NCBI RefSeq assembly: GCF_032362555.1
Contig: NC_083535.1
Location: 3,100,001-3,164,000 of the forward strand
Length of the DNA: 64,000 bases
Source: Amyelois transitella
Lineage: Eukaryota > Arthropoda > Insecta > Lepidoptera > Pyralidae
Reading direction: 5' to 3'
Numbering within the stretch: the first letter of the stretch is position 1; every line of letters starts with the position of its first letter. Under the pieces are notes generated by a model. The model worked only from the letters and a program-made list of their open reading frames with translations. It did no database searches and was not told where the DNA came from. Positions 11,501 to 23,160 of the stretch are shown piece after piece. The translations under genes were made by a program, and so were the position numbers.

Positions 11501-14500
11501 TTTAAATTTTGTTTTATTTTCTTAGGTATATTCGGTGGCTTCATGCTGGGCGTGAAATCTATCAGCGGAGTGGCATTCTCCTTCTACGACTGGGAACACT
11601 TGGAGCTGATAAGACGGTAAATATATACATAATTCTAAATGACATATATATTTTTATTGGCTGCGATAAATTCATATCCACATATTTGTGTGGGGTGTGT
11701 TCATATCCACTAATTTTTATTATTTATGTGATTTTTTTTACATATGTTTTATACTTTACTATAACAGTTACAATTTTAAAGTACAATAGACATAAATTCT
11801 AATAGCATTATCTAACGGACTACCATTGGGTTAAGCAGAGAACCTTTGTGTAGGTGATAATAAATAATGTGTTATTTCATTGTTTTTAGTAGGCTAAATT
11901 TGCTTTTGCGAATTCAAAATGTGTGTAAGGGTGTTTCGTTGTAATTAACTCAAATACTCAATCTTAGAGCCTCTTTCATTTTTTATATATTTGAGTCTGG
12001 CTATGTACAAAACAGTATAAAATCTAATATAAGAAAATAAATTAGATTTCAACTTTACACAAAACTGTTATCAGTATGTCTGAAGCCATGGGTACTACTT
12101 ATAATACCGTTACTCGTTTTTCGGGTTCGATTCCCAGTGTGGGCAAATATTACTGTACTGTACTGTTTTTCACTGTCTCTAGATGTAGAAAGTATTGGTT
12201 ATCTTAATAAACCAATATTTGCTTTTTTTGTGTCCTTAGCACTTACGACATAAGCTTAGAATTTATTGCGAGCTGTATGTATGTTGTTATTGGAGCGCTT
12301 TGCGGATGTTTTATATATTATGCTTCTGCGACTATTTATTGTTTATTTTATTTACACGAATGTGCTAGAAGGAGGATCATGTTTTAAGTTTGTATTTTTA
12401 TCCGGCACACCATCACTACATTTCTGCATGTATGCGCTAATCTTGGAAAGATTTGAACGGATTTTGTTTGAAATGTTGCAAAATTTTCTAAGGAAGGTTT
12501 ATATCATTTAATTCTGCCGGTGCCAAGCCGGGGCGGGTCGTTATTGGTTTAATATGTAAGGATGGAAAGGTTTAAATTGTAGCAAAAATTAAGGGAAACA
12601 TATTTCGGATGTCGCTGCTCACATGGTGAGAAAACCTGCGTTCAGGCAACTTGATGAGCAGATGCATGCACGAAGCATGATCGAATATGGGCTTAGTTTA
12701 AACCCTTCAAAGCTTGCGAAGCTCAGATGGGAGTCAAACCTGACTTTCTCGATCCAAGATGGAGGACGCAGGCGAAACCGCTCGAAAGAGCAACGGCACA
12801 CTGGGACTAACGCCAGAATGATAATGATTTTGGATGTCTAACCTAAGCTTTTTTGTACATTTCTTAAATTTATATTCATGACAAATTTAAAAACTACTGA
12901 ACAGTTGAAAGATATTAGTTGTCACGAAGCTACATTACTCAGATCTAACATTCATGAATCGCAAACGAAGCGCTAAAGAATCACTTTATTTCAATTAATG
13001 TTGTTGCTTTATTCATGAGTTGTACTAAAGTCAGCCGTTGCGAATGCTGCAATGCGAGTTCATATGAGCACGGCGAATGTTTACCCAAACAATATCGCTT
13101 TGTAGCTTTTCTCGCGTGTCCGCTTCTACGTTGTTTTTTTATTGAAAATCTCATGTGAACAGTACTTTTTCCCGGATGAAAGGTTTTTTTCTTACTTGCT
13201 TATTCTCAGTACTCCTGTGTGCCAAATTTTAATGACAGTTGGCTAAGAAGATGATTTATTTTTATTAAGATATAGCATTTCACGCATTTTGAAGCTTATG
13301 TGCGTAAGCTATTGTTTTTTTGACCATGATCCTGCATTGGTTAGGTCAGGTTTTTACCCAGTGCCGTGTGGTTTTCGGCACCAATATAAAAAAGAATATG
13401 ACTAATCCATCTCTTTCCCACGAATGTTATAAAAGCCGACTAAGAGATAGGCATTAACATACTAGGATAGGCGATGGGCTAGCAACCTGTCACTATAAAA
13501 ATCTCAATTCTATCATTAAGACTAAAAGCTGAACGTGGCTTATCAGTCGTTACTCTGCCCCGCAAGGGATAAGGACGTGATTGATGCAGGTTTTTACACG
13601 AAGCAACCCGTCTGATCTCAGCAAACATACACCGATAATGATATAAAATAAAAGCTTTTTTGTGAAAAAAATTAGCCATGTTGAATAGTTTGTGAGGTAC
13701 CATATTGAAGGAATAAATGATTATGATTAATTTATAAAAAATTAAAACAGAATACTGAACACATTACTTTGCCATATCTAAATTTAAGCGAATTTTATTT
13801 TTTTTTTGGAAAATAGTCGCGAATGTTTTGTTATTGAATGTCCTATATACATATATCTGTAAATATGAATATTTGGGTCCACCCGCAAAAAACAGGTTAA
13901 TCGCGTTGGAAGTCAAATATACAAATGTTTACTGCCGTTAGTCCCATTTGCTTTCCAGTAGTCTCTTTAAGAGTGCTTCAATCAAGAATTCCGTATTTAA
14001 CATGAAACGACTCCTGTAGCTCAGCTTAGATCATGGCTACACATCTAGATGTCAGAATGTGCAGGTTGCCACACGATGGTTTTCCTCACAATATGGACAT
14101 CGGTTTCCAATGAATGTATATTGTCTCTGGTAGGCACAAAGCCGGTAGGATTCGAACTTCAAGAACACTTTGAAATATCTTTTAAACGGATTATCTTGTA
14201 CCGAAGCTGTAGTTTACAATGCGTGTTTAACCGAGTATTTCTCCATCTATTTCTAGTATCGAGATCCAGCCACGCCACGTTTACTGGTCGGAAAGCGGCA
14301 ACCTGGTTTGTCTGGCGACAGACGACTCTTACTTCGTGCTCAAATACAACGCGGCCGTGGTGACCCGCGCTCGGGAAACCAACTCCAACATTTCCGAGGA
14401 CGGCATTGAGGACGCCTTTGAGGTGTGTAGATAATATGTTATGCTATTTATAAATAAAAGAAAAGTCAACCAGGCAAGCCTCTTGGGCAAAGAGGTAACT

Positions 14501-17500
14501 TTCTTTGCTGTGAACTAGTCCCAGGTTTGAATTATGGTTTTTACGCCTTGGATTCTGGACTTAATTGACACTATAGAAAACTTGTTGCGTTGTGAGTAAA
14601 GAAAGGGTGCGATGTTGAAGATCAGTCAAATACGAAAACAGCTCTCGTATATCGGCTTGCATAAAAAAAACAAGAGATTGAAGCTTGTTTATTTCTCGAC
14701 AAGAACAAATGCGTGCGGTTAGGACAGCTATTATACCTATATACCTTATGTCTCGGCGGCGGACGCGGAACCGTGACTGCCCGGCCCATAGCATGTATGT
14801 TAATGCAGAAAGTAAAAGCCATATATGTAAATCTTAATCCTAACAGGTGGTTGGAGAAGTGAACGAGACAGTGAAGACCGGTCTTTGGGTCGGCGACTGT
14901 TTCATCTACACGAACTCCGTGAACAGGATAAATTACTACGTCGGTGGCGAGATCGTCACGATATCGCATCTCGACCACACCATGTATATCCTGGGATACG
15001 TGGCAAAGGAAAACAGGTATGGCTCTGTTTGAGATTCTGTAAATTTTTGCACATGTCTATATGGAATCTTTGTTTGTAAATGAGGAAATATCTTTGGCCA
15101 CTGCAACAATTAAATAAAGAAAACCTGATGCTTATCCCTCATAATTACAATCTCCACAATCACACTAACATAATAACACATTACAGATCATAGTTGTACG
15201 AAACAAGTAACATTTTTACGAGTATCTTATCTTCACAGACTGTACCTAAACGACAAAGAGCTGAACATCGTGTCCTACTCTCTCTTGCTGTCGGTACTCG
15301 AGTATCAGACGGCGGTGATGCGCGGCGACTTCGAGACGGCCGACCGGGTACTGCCGACCATACCGCACGACCACCGTACTAGAGTCGCGCATTTCCTTGA
15401 GAAACAGGTATGTGTGTTCAAATACATGGTGAATATGTGGTATGGTTTAGTAAGTAGATGAAAATGATAGGACAAAGTGGAGATACACACATATGTCGGA
15501 CACAGATATGTCGAAAAGGGAAGGCTGGACCACACACGCAAAGATCACTGAGTATTGCTATATAGAATCAAAATTTTACGACTCCTCACGACATATTTCA
15601 ATCAAAGTTGCGAGAGTCACCTGAGACATCAGGGCAACTATTATGTGTATGTATTGTTCAATGACATCTTTTAACACTACGAATACGGTTAGGTTCAAAC
15701 CTACTACTGTTTGCATTCTTTTAACTTCTGCCTGATTCTTGAACTTCTGAAAATTCCTTGCAGGGTTTCAAGCAACAAGCGTTAGCCGTATCCACAGAAC
15801 CGGAGCACCAATTCGAGCTAGCGCTCTCCCTCGGCGAGTTACACCGTGCGAAACAACTCGCCGAAGAAGCCGCCCTGGCCGAAGGAGCACCGTCGAGGTC
15901 ATCGGCCGCGAGGTGGTCGCGACTGGGGTCAGCGGCCGCGGCGGCTGCCGACACCGAACTGACCAAACTGTGTTACCAAAGCGCGCAGGATTATAGCGCG
16001 CTGTTGCTGTTTGCGGCCAGTACCGGTGAGTTCGGAATTTGAAATTGTTTTTTTTTTGTTTGTGGCCAGTTGGGGTTTTGGAGGTTTGAATTTGTTTTGT
16101 TGTTATTTGTGGTCAAATCTGGTTCTGGAACGATATATTTGGCAATGAAATCTGTTTCGACTATGCACCTATCTTTGGCAAAATCCTTTGCTTTGGGTTG
16201 GGGTAGTAATTATTAGTATCATACCAGAAAGATAATATAGAACAAATAAGCCACCACTTTCAATCTCAAATTTCAACATTAAATAAATTTTATCTTTTCC
16301 ACAGGTGACAAACAGTTACTGCAAGAAGTGGCGCGGCTGTCGGCCGAGCAAGGGGACGACAACATCGCGTTCCTCTCATACTTCACACTGAACGAGTTGG
16401 ACGAGTGTCTCAACTTGCTCATCAAGAGAGATAAGCTGCCCGAAGCTGCCTTCTTTGCCAGGTCACTTAATTTCCTTTCATTCCCATGGCATGTCCCCTC
16501 TCTGAAGAATTTTTAAGCGTTTAACTAAAATTACTACTCCCGTTCACACAAGATATTTTAAAAGATAAAGTGTATCTTTTTGTGTAGAAGAGAAAGTATA
16601 ATTTTTCCTGTCAGTCTTTTCAAGACTTTTGGCTTTCTTTACCCGTGATTATATGTATGTATATAATCTTTCAACAGATCATACATTCCATCGAAGATGT
16701 GCGACGTAGTGAAACAATGGCGGCAATCTGTCAGCGCGAAGAACACTAAATCTGGCCAGTCGCTGGCCGACCCCGAACAGTACGAGAATTTGTTCCCAGA
16801 GTTTGCGGTGAGTGTTGTACAGTGTCTCGTCTTTTCACAAACTGAACCAGTCAAACAGTAAGAGTTAAATTATTATTCATAAAATAAAAAGAGATGGAGT
16901 TTTAAGTGGTCGCTCCACTTAAATCCACAGATAAGTGCTAGCTGTAAATATGTGAACAAATCATAGGTAAGAAAGAAGACTGATATATTATGTTTCAACC
17001 CATTGTCGACACAAAAAACTAATTTAGCGTATAGATCGACTTTGGAAATTCATGCTGGAATTAAGTATTGCACTAAAATTAAGCACTAAAAAGAATAACT
17101 GAAAAATAGTCGTACATATCTCAGCATTTTTCATTAGTATTTGAATCTGTTACGAAACTGTTTTTCCAAATAGTAAAAGAAAAAACGGCCAATATACTAA
17201 TAATCTAATATCCATTCCAGGAATCCCTAGAACTGGAGAGGTTTCAGCGGGAATTCGGCTTCAAACACATGTCCCAAATGTCGAACCTACCCACAGACTC
17301 GAAAACTTGTAACATAGAGCGCGACCTAGCCGAAGAAATGGCGAACGCTATCAAACAAGGCTTGTACACACCCGGCACATCATCCTTAGAAAACGGACCA
17401 AGGTGGGTTCCTTCTACATACATACATACATAAAATCACGCCTTTTTCCCGGAGGGGTAGGCAGAGACTACATCTTTCCACTTGCCACGATCTCCTGCAT

Positions 17501-20320
17501 ACTTCCTTCGCATCATTCATATTCATAACTCTCTTCATGCAAGCTCGGTGGTTTTGGGTACTCTTGACCTGACCCTTTACCAGGACGTCCTTAATTTGAT
17601 CTAGATATTCGTCAAGGCCTTCTCACTCTCCCTATATCTGCTTAGTCAACCTGCTTTCATTCATCCTCTCCACATGACCGAACTATCGTAACATTTCTTT
17701 TTCTATTCCTGTAACTACATCTTCTTTCACATCACAACATTCCTTTATCACGCTGTTCCTTATCCGGTCACTCAATTTCACACCGATCATACTCCTTAAC
17801 GCTCTCATTTCCATTTTTAGTTCCTTCTAGAGGTTTCTATTCCTTGCAATAGGCATAAAAGTGAGAACTTGTATGCAATAGTGATAAAACATAAAGATCC
17901 GATCTTGTTAAAAGTAAAAGTACAGTGTAAAGCATACAAAGTTACACAAATTCACTGAGAATTCGCTCTTATTACGTCAGTTCTGTGCAGGGTAACTTGA
18001 TATGCAATTGTCATAACTAACACATATAAATAACTAGCTTTTACACCCAGCTTCATCCGCGCGAATAAGCTCCATTCAAACAATCCCACGAGAACTATAC
18101 TATACCAAAACGAAAAGTAATCTATGTCTCATTATACATACGTATAGTGTTAAGAACAGATAAGGATATAGGGGCAATATTTTGTACAGATCGGTTCAGT
18201 GGTTTAACTGTGAATAGGTAACAAACAAAGTCACTTACGCATTTGTAAAGTAAGTTTGAAAATTGGATAACTGTCGTACTAGAATTTACAGACACGCTTT
18301 TCCGACTCTATACTCTCTTACGTCTATTTGTGTGTTTTGGCTGCACCTTACACCGCACCGCAACGTTGCCCGTGGTCCGCTTTCCAATATACCAATCTCC
18401 ACGTTGTCCATATTCCAGCGTCCTGAGTTTTACAACCATTGTCCAAGCAGGCATATCATCTTTCGCGACGTCTAAGCCAGGATATCTTAGATCTGCCCAA
18501 TTTATTCCTATTGTTACATTATATATGTATTAATTATATTTATTTCATAGCAGTTCTTCCCCGACCGATGAGGACAGTGCACAGAAGACACACCAGGCGC
18601 CATCGCAACAGAATTCTAAAAGCAAAGATGCGATCGACATCATGGAAGAGATTGAGAGAGAGATAGACGGAATTGAGTTGGAGGCGAGCATCGATAGTGT
18701 GGTACGTAACATATATAACATACATGCATAAAATCCTCTTTCCGGGAGGCGTAGGCAGAGATTTTATTAACAATTGTCACGATCCTTGCATACTATATCC
18801 ACACTCATTAGTTTTTTTCTGTTTAGGGTGCTTTTGATCGAACGTGGTACCTTCATAAATAAATATATAAAATCCCGCCTCTTTCCTAGAGGCGTCAGCA
18901 GAGTTCATAAATTTGTCCACATCCCACGATCCATAATTGCGTATTTCGCTTCATTTTCATTACTCTTTTTATGCGAGCATGTCAGATTAGGGTACTCTGT
19001 ACCTTTCGTGGTACGTTAGTACGTGTATACGTAGAACCACGACCCTTTTCCGGAATGGTAGGCATATACTACAACTTTCCACTTGCCACGAATCCAGCAA
19101 ATTTCCTTCATGTGTGTAATAGACTTGCTTGTCGTCGGAATATCCAAATTAGTTCATTAGCTGACGCCCATTACAAAACAGTGGTCTTACACTGATGTAC
19201 GAGTAACTATCTAACCTTCGATTATCAGCCCCCTGGCTTTTTTGCATCTTCTTCTGTATGAGTCCAGGGCCCGCCAGTGCCAATCGTTAATTGGACTTAA
19301 AGTCTGACCTCTGCTGCATTTGCAGGGAAATCTAACTTATATTGGATCATGTTTACACATCCACTTGCCTGATTGTGCATGTTTCCTCACATTATTTCCC
19401 CGTTAGAGCATTTATTAATATTCATGTTTATTTCAACTCATAAAAAAGTAATGTACCACACTGAATCCTGTAGCTTATAAGTCTTACCTAAACCACTTGT
19501 TTACTGACTCTTTCAATCATTAACCTAACCATATAACTTATAAAATACAAAAAAGCATGTTAATAATTATTATGTAACGTATGTAATAGTATATTAGGAT
19601 TCTTATTATTTGAATGTGAACATTATAGTATGTTCTGTTTTCTTTTTTCGGTATACTAAGGAAAGAGAAAGAGGTAACCGGCCTATGGCTCAAGTAGATA
19701 GCTATATTTTTGGATAACATCACACAAGTGTCGATCTCACTTCGTATGTAGCTCAAACTGTGTAATTAGTCTCGTACATATTTATTTATTTTATTCATTA
19801 ATTTCACATTCAAGCTTTTCTTAAGCGAGTCTTTGGATAAATTCAGTAGTTCTGCTTTCAACGACGCCAGGTCAGGTCAAGGGGCATTTTTGATTGACCG
19901 ATTGATTAATTTCTTGCTCCTGGCTTTGTTCTGGTTACATCATCACCATTCTGGAGAGGAGTCCGGGGTACTCCCTCCTTTTCGTACTAAGCCTTACCGA
20001 TACCTTACCGATTAACCGCCGACCCTCTTGATTAATGATTAACTATTCATCTATAGTATGTAGTATCGTTGAATCATTACCTTGCACCTAACACGAAGCA
20101 TTTTGGCTAGCTTAATTTATATTCAAACGTCACTCTCTATATTAGAAACAGGGTTATATTAACTTTCTCATGGGGATGGTCAGATAGTGATGATGTATCA
20201 ATTAAGAACTGGAATTCTAATTACTTTGTTTTTTTTTCTTATTTATTGTTTTATATATTCTTACTGTTATATGTCTTTTTGTTCCAGGATTTGTCGGATG
20301 AAGCAGATTTGATGGACTAA
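5592..20320 (+). CDS. COPB2: COPB2, coatomer subunit beta-prime (complete, 18 coding exons)
   Basis: Beta'-COP is a COPI coat subunit on Golgi vesicles; its N-terminal WD40 propeller binds dilysine ER-retrieval signals. Exons: 5592-5594, 5806-5964, 7669-7861, 8242-8390, 8876-9050, 9669-9855, 10607-10740, 11043-11342, 11526-11616, 14257-14422, 14847-15016, 15239-15407, 15764-16025, 16305-16461, 16678-16807, 17221-17402, 18551-18701, 20288-20320. All are GT-AG, phases agree, and the total is 2811 nt, 936 residues. The start is the ATG at 5592, cut by GTAAGA immediately after it; splicing to CCGTTGAGACTG gives MPLRLD, the exact family N-terminus. The first WD40 propeller covers about residues 9-300 ([56 protein letters not shown]), the second about 320-600 ([20 protein letters not shown]), then an alpha-solenoid ([20 protein letters not shown]). 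The acidic tail ends [10 protein letters not shown]. About 30 residues of the solenoid are unusually Ala/Ser-rich (exon 13). Confidence 0.98.
6664..6751. repeat. Imperfect hairpin (MITE-like) in COPB2 intron 2
   Basis: Two arms of about 40 bases face each other: ATTTTATTTTCATT with AATGAAAATAAAAT at the outside, and CACATCACATTGGTA with TACCAATGGGATGTG at the centre. The loop is only three bases. There are small gaps between the matching blocks. Confidence 0.65.
9366..9590 (+). mobile_element. Short retroposon, family R1, in COPB2 intron 5
   Basis: The order of landmarks is the family's: CGTGGTTCCCGGCA head, A-rich run, AGGACCATTCCATCTCTTTC, GTAAAAGGTGACC, TTTAGGCGATTA, ACCTGTCACTATTTG, GAATGTGGCCTTTCAGTCT, and a TATG-rich tail. 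It is diverged. Confidence 0.75.
10462..10575 (-). mobile_element. LINE 3'-end fragment (family L1) in COPB2 intron 6
   Basis: On the minus strand it matches the tail of the longer copy at 17420-17835, with a degenerate GTCTCTGCCTACCCC-like block and the antisense of CATTCATAACTGTTCATGCA near the inner end. Ends are approximate. Confidence 0.6.
12105..12210 (+). repeat. tRNA-like B-box repeat fragment in COPB2 intron 9
   Basis: GGGTTCGATTCCCAGTGTGG near 12123 is a tRNA B-box-like sequence, followed by an AT-rich body. There is no complete cloverleaf, so this is a SINE head rather than a tRNA gene. Confidence 0.4.
12385..12545 (-). repeat. Interspersed repeat related to 37500-37675
   Basis: Both copies share ATGCGCTAAT, a block like GAACGGATTTTGTTTGAAAT, TCTAAGGAAGGTTTATAT, and a closing GCCGGGGCGGGTCG-like block. 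Elements of this kind usually are 3' ends of non-LTR retroelements or their SINEs. Ends are approximate. Confidence 0.55.
12600..12800 (+). mobile_element. Diverged SINE S1 fragment in COPB2 intron 9
   Basis: GTGAGAAAACCTGCGTTCAG, GGCAACTTGATG, ATGATCGAATATGGGCTTAG, GATGGGAGTCAAACCTGACT and GATCCAAGATGG follow the order seen in the S1 body. The tRNA-like head is missing. Confidence 0.6.
13335..13625. mobile_element. R1 retroposon nested in a minus-strand S1 SINE
   Basis: An R1 copy (about 13361-13578, plus) starts GTGCCGTGTGGTTTTCGGCA and ends GGGATAAGGACGTGATTGAT. It interrupts an S1 fragment on the minus strand. The S1 words CAGGTTTTTAC occur both just before the R1 head (near 13348) and just after its tail (near 13586), as an 11-bp target duplication; S1 then continues with ACACGAAGCAACCCGTCTGA. 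Confidence 0.7.
14000..14165 (-). mobile_element. SINE S1 fragment, minus strand, in COPB2 intron 9
   Basis: The minus strand reads from a B-box-like GTTCGAATCCTACCGGC through the S1 body (GTGAGGAAAACCATCG) to a diverged 3' part. It ends about 90 bases before exon 10. Confidence 0.6.
16598..16670 (+). mobile_element. R1 3'-tail fragment next to the COPB2 exon 15 acceptor
   Basis: CCTGTCAGTCTTTTCAAGAC, TTTGGCTTTCTTTACCCG, GTGATTATATGTATGTATAT is the last third of R1. The exon 15 acceptor (AG at 16676-16677) follows within a few bases, so part of the intron end may derive from the retroposon. Confidence 0.6.
17420..17835 (-). mobile_element. LINE 3'-end fragment with reverse-transcriptase C-terminal remnant (family L1)
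   Basis: On the minus strand it translates, with a few stops, to [20 protein letters not shown], a block near [16 protein letters not shown], then [20 protein letters not shown]. This is the pattern of the end of a non-LTR retrotransposon reverse transcriptase (probably RTE-like). The 3' UTR reads GATGTAGTCTCTGCCTACCC and ends TTTTATGTATGTATG. It lies in COPB2 intron 16. It is the longest L1 copy in the window and the reference for the shorter ones. Confidence 0.75.
18030..18255 (+). repeat. Interspersed repeat (ACTAGCTTTTACACCCAGC type) in COPB2 intron 16
   Basis: It begins ACTAGCTTTTACACCCAGCT and closes with GGTTCAGTGGTTTAACTGTG and AACAAACAAAGTCACTTACG. A reverse copy of the same type lies at about 44318-44555 and a related one at 30300-30465. 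It resembles the 3' end of a non-LTR element. Confidence 0.55.
18725..19110 (-). mobile_element. Three serial truncated LINE L1 tails in COPB2 intron 17
   Basis: Three short L1 3' ends follow one another at about 18725-18800, 18862-18985 and 19035-19110, all minus strand. Each has the antisense of CTCTGCCTACGCCTCCCGG or a diverged form. The first begins only about 20 bases after the exon 17 donor. Confidence 0.6.
19330..19410 (-). mobile_element. SINE S1 fragment in COPB2 intron 17
   Basis: The minus strand reads GTGAGGAAACATGCACAATC then AGGCAAGTGGATGTGTAAAC and ATGATCCAATATAAGTTAGA, the middle of the S1 body. Confidence 0.55.
19688..19795 (+). repeat. Second SINE-like family, copy 1
   Basis: The segment AAGTAGATAGCTATATTTTT...CACACAAGTGTCGATCTCAC...CAAACTGTGTAATTAGTCTC then TATTTATTTATTTT matches, block by block, the copy at 47396-47500. 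It lies in COPB2 intron 17. Confidence 0.55.
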
Positions 20321-20407
20321 GTCTATTAGTGTATTTAGATTTTTTATTTTATATTATTACGATCGTGAAAACTATGTATTTCCTAAAGTGCTAATACGTT
20401 TTAAGAT

Positions 20408-20521
20408 TAAAGTATTATACATATTTCCTCGCCGAAGTTTCCTTTTCTTTGAATATGTATCTCTGTACAAATCACATTTGAGTGTAATGTAATCTTAACG
20501 TCTATCTTTAACGATAATAAA
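20408..20521 (+). terminator. COPB2 polyadenylation signals
   Basis: ATTAAA at 20408-20413 and AATAAA at 20516-20521 lie 88 and 196 bases after the stop codon. Either could direct cleavage. Confidence 0.5.
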
Positions 20522-22140
20522 TTAGCCTCAATAACGATTGTATAAATAGCTAAACGTGTTTGTAGAGGGGGCGGCATTTGAGAACGCAAAATATGGCCGG
20601 TTTTATACGGGGCGTCCCTTTATATGAAAATCGTCGCACCGTGTAAACCAACCTCTACTTAATATGTATGCATAGGATTAAGAAAAAGTTTTATTTAATT
20701 TCATTAATTATATTTTATTACAAGACATTTTACCAGTAACTGATATGGAATAATATAATATTACGGTGAAACGCTGCTGATAGCTAAATAAATAATGTAA
20801 AAATTGCATTTGTTTCTTTTGCTAGACCACGAAGTTAGCCGTATATTGTAAAAAATTCACTGTGAAATGTTTAAAATTTTATTCAGTTTCATTTATCAGA
20901 CCAGCCTTAGTATTTATATTGAATTTGTTAGGTTAATATATGTATAGTGTTTGGTATAATATAGAATGTTTGGTACTTCGTTACAAATCCATTTATCACG
21001 GAGTTTTCTCGATTAAATGAAATTATACAAAGGTCTGTGTGTGTGAATTTAATTTAATATAATATCCATTTAAATTTCGTAGATATGATCCCAAATTCTC
21101 TGCTTTGAAGGCAGATGTGTTTCAAAATTACAAAATGTTTCATGGGGTTGCTTGCGACCACCGTGACCATAAGGGCCTTCGGATGTATTCAATGAAACCA
21201 CGGCATCATGATAGTGAGGATGACTCTTAAGGGGCCGCTCAACACCAGGTAGTATGAGACGCATCGCCTATTGTAAATATTCGCGACTTCGATATAGAAC
21301 TAAGCCGGTAGAAACAATATTGCATAATTAGTACAAGATGTTCCTTGATTGAAGTCCGCCACAAAGTTAATCCTAAATTTCTAACATGCTTCACTATTTT
21401 TAAAGAAGATCGTTGAATGATGAACATGAAAATTGACGTCCTGTCTTAACATTCTTAACAAAACTGCATGTTAACTTTCATGCTGTTATAACCAATTCCC
21501 GAGCTTCAACTGTGAAAGCAATTGATAATACGCTGTTTGTCTTTCCATACAGATTCTTCAATAAACCCTTGGCTGAGTTATCAAGCGCATTTTAATATCT
21601 AGAGTTTATCAAGCCTTGCTATTCAAAATTATGAAATAGTGAAATCTTCATTTCAGATATATGAAGATAAATAAACGTGCAATAACTCTATTGTATATCT
21701 TGCACTTGGCCATATTAAAGATTAGAGAGATATTTAGATATACAGTCAACAACAGCTTGTATGTAATCTTTCATCTTTTGTTTTTGTAGACAAATAGACA
21801 TACGGCACAGAAATTCGAATTATCTGATTTTTGTGCATACAGCCCCTCTTACAAACTTGAAACTCCGACAAAGACTGGATTAGTTGAAGAGAGTTGCTGG
21901 AAAGCGGACCCAGGGCCTCATATCAACACCATTAATCCGCTTTAGAAATTGTGTAGTGTATTTGTTTTTAATTACTTTATTAACAGTGATTATGGTTTTG
22001 TAATAAAAACAATATATTTTTAAATTTTCTTTGAAATTACTGAACCCATTTTTACAAACAACAATAATTTGAGTCGGTTCACAGCTATCAAACGATTACC
22101 TGCATTCATTTTAAGCTCAGTTGCCGTCGCTAATTGTATT
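20522..22140. other. Intergenic stretch with a possible reverse-transcriptase remnant
   Basis: No intact gene is seen. On the minus strand at 21239-21427 the frame reads KIVKHVRNLGLTL...IKEHLVLIMQYCFYRLSSI, which resembles the VKNLGV-type block of non-LTR reverse transcriptases, but it is too decayed to be sure. The minus frame at 21070-21264 is open for 64 codons and is not recognised. Confidence 0.35.
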
Positions 22141-22249
22141 TACGTATTGGCTATTGTTACGTTTGCGAGATCGTAAAAAATACAGCAGAATGTCCGTGCG
22201 ATTCGCATACAATAAGTAGCTGTTAATGAGTTACGTTTATCCGCCGTGC

Positions 22250-22433
22250 TGTGAACGCGGAACCTAGCACAGAGTGAGGTAGATAGCGGCGTGCAGTGTT
22301 CTGTGTGGTGCTGAGAGCTGACCAAGGCCCAGCAGCCAGCAGTCTGCCGCGGCGACAGTCGTCAAACTAACGCGAGAGCCGTGCACGCGCCGCCCCTCCC
22401 AGTGACGAGATTATAACGAAACGACTGACAATA
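22250..22433 (+). promoter_or_regulatory. GC-rich promoter region and non-coding first exon, probably of the SLC36 gene
   Basis: A CpG-rich island stands out from the AT-rich surroundings (GCCGCGGCGACAGTCGTC, CACGCGCCGCCCCTCCCAG) and ends in a strong donor: ATA followed by GTAAGTATTC, with GT at 22434-22435. No ATG-initiated frame of note lies in it. The next plus-strand exon with a good acceptor and a start codon is 38749-38817. Linking the two is inference; the transcript start (perhaps near 22290) is not resolved. Confidence 0.45.
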
Positions 22434-22974
22434 GTAAGTATTCGAAAAAACTTGTAAAAAGTATGTCTTCCCTCTTCCGGCTCGGCGATTTTATTGCGAT
22501 TGAATGACTTATTTGGGATTGTATTTTTTTTTTATTATACTTCTTATTTTATAATATTGCATTAAGTATTTAATTAAGAATTGAATAAAAAGTGCTGTAG
22601 TGGTATGTGTTGCGCCGACGCACTTTTTCCCTTGATATTTGGTAGTGCAGGTTGACCAGATGATTCTTGATTTTTACGACAAATAATTGACATATTGCAT
22701 TAATAATTATCTTAGAAGAATTAATAAGCAAACATATTCGTGAGGCATTCGTGAAAATTTTACCTATAAACACTTACAATATTTTTTTACATAAAAGTAA
22801 TAATTTTTTTTTCGTGGTTAAATACCGTGAGGACTTTGATACAAGCGGATATAAACCTCTAATATACGAGTAAATGTACCCCGATATAATTTACCTGTTG
22901 CGCTAACTGCATATAAATTGACCGGCTCTGCCAAGACTTCAACGAGACGAAAGCGAGGTGACAAACTTGTCGGC

Positions 22975-23160
22975 CTCTATGGCGTAGTGGTTATTTATTT
23001 TCCTCTAAACAAATTCGTAGGTTCGATTCGTGGTCAGATTAAAATATTTTTATTCTAGGTATATTGATTTGGATCTTGAATGTTTATTTATGTGTAGGTA
23101 TGAATTTGTTATAATCGTGGCTTACTCTGTGTCATTTTTGTTTAGAATATCTATGTGAAA
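22975..23160 (+). repeat. SINE-like repeat with tRNA-like head
   Basis: GGCCTCTATGGCGTAGTGGT (A-box-like) and GTAGGTTCGATTCGTGGTCA (B-box-like) are 30 bases apart, as in a tRNA promoter, followed by an AT-rich body. The stem sequences do not pair as a functional tRNA would. Confidence 0.5.

Noticed and set aside
22975..23045. tRNA gene
   Set aside because: The A- and B-box-like sequences are present, but the acceptor and anticodon stems do not pair. It is a SINE head.
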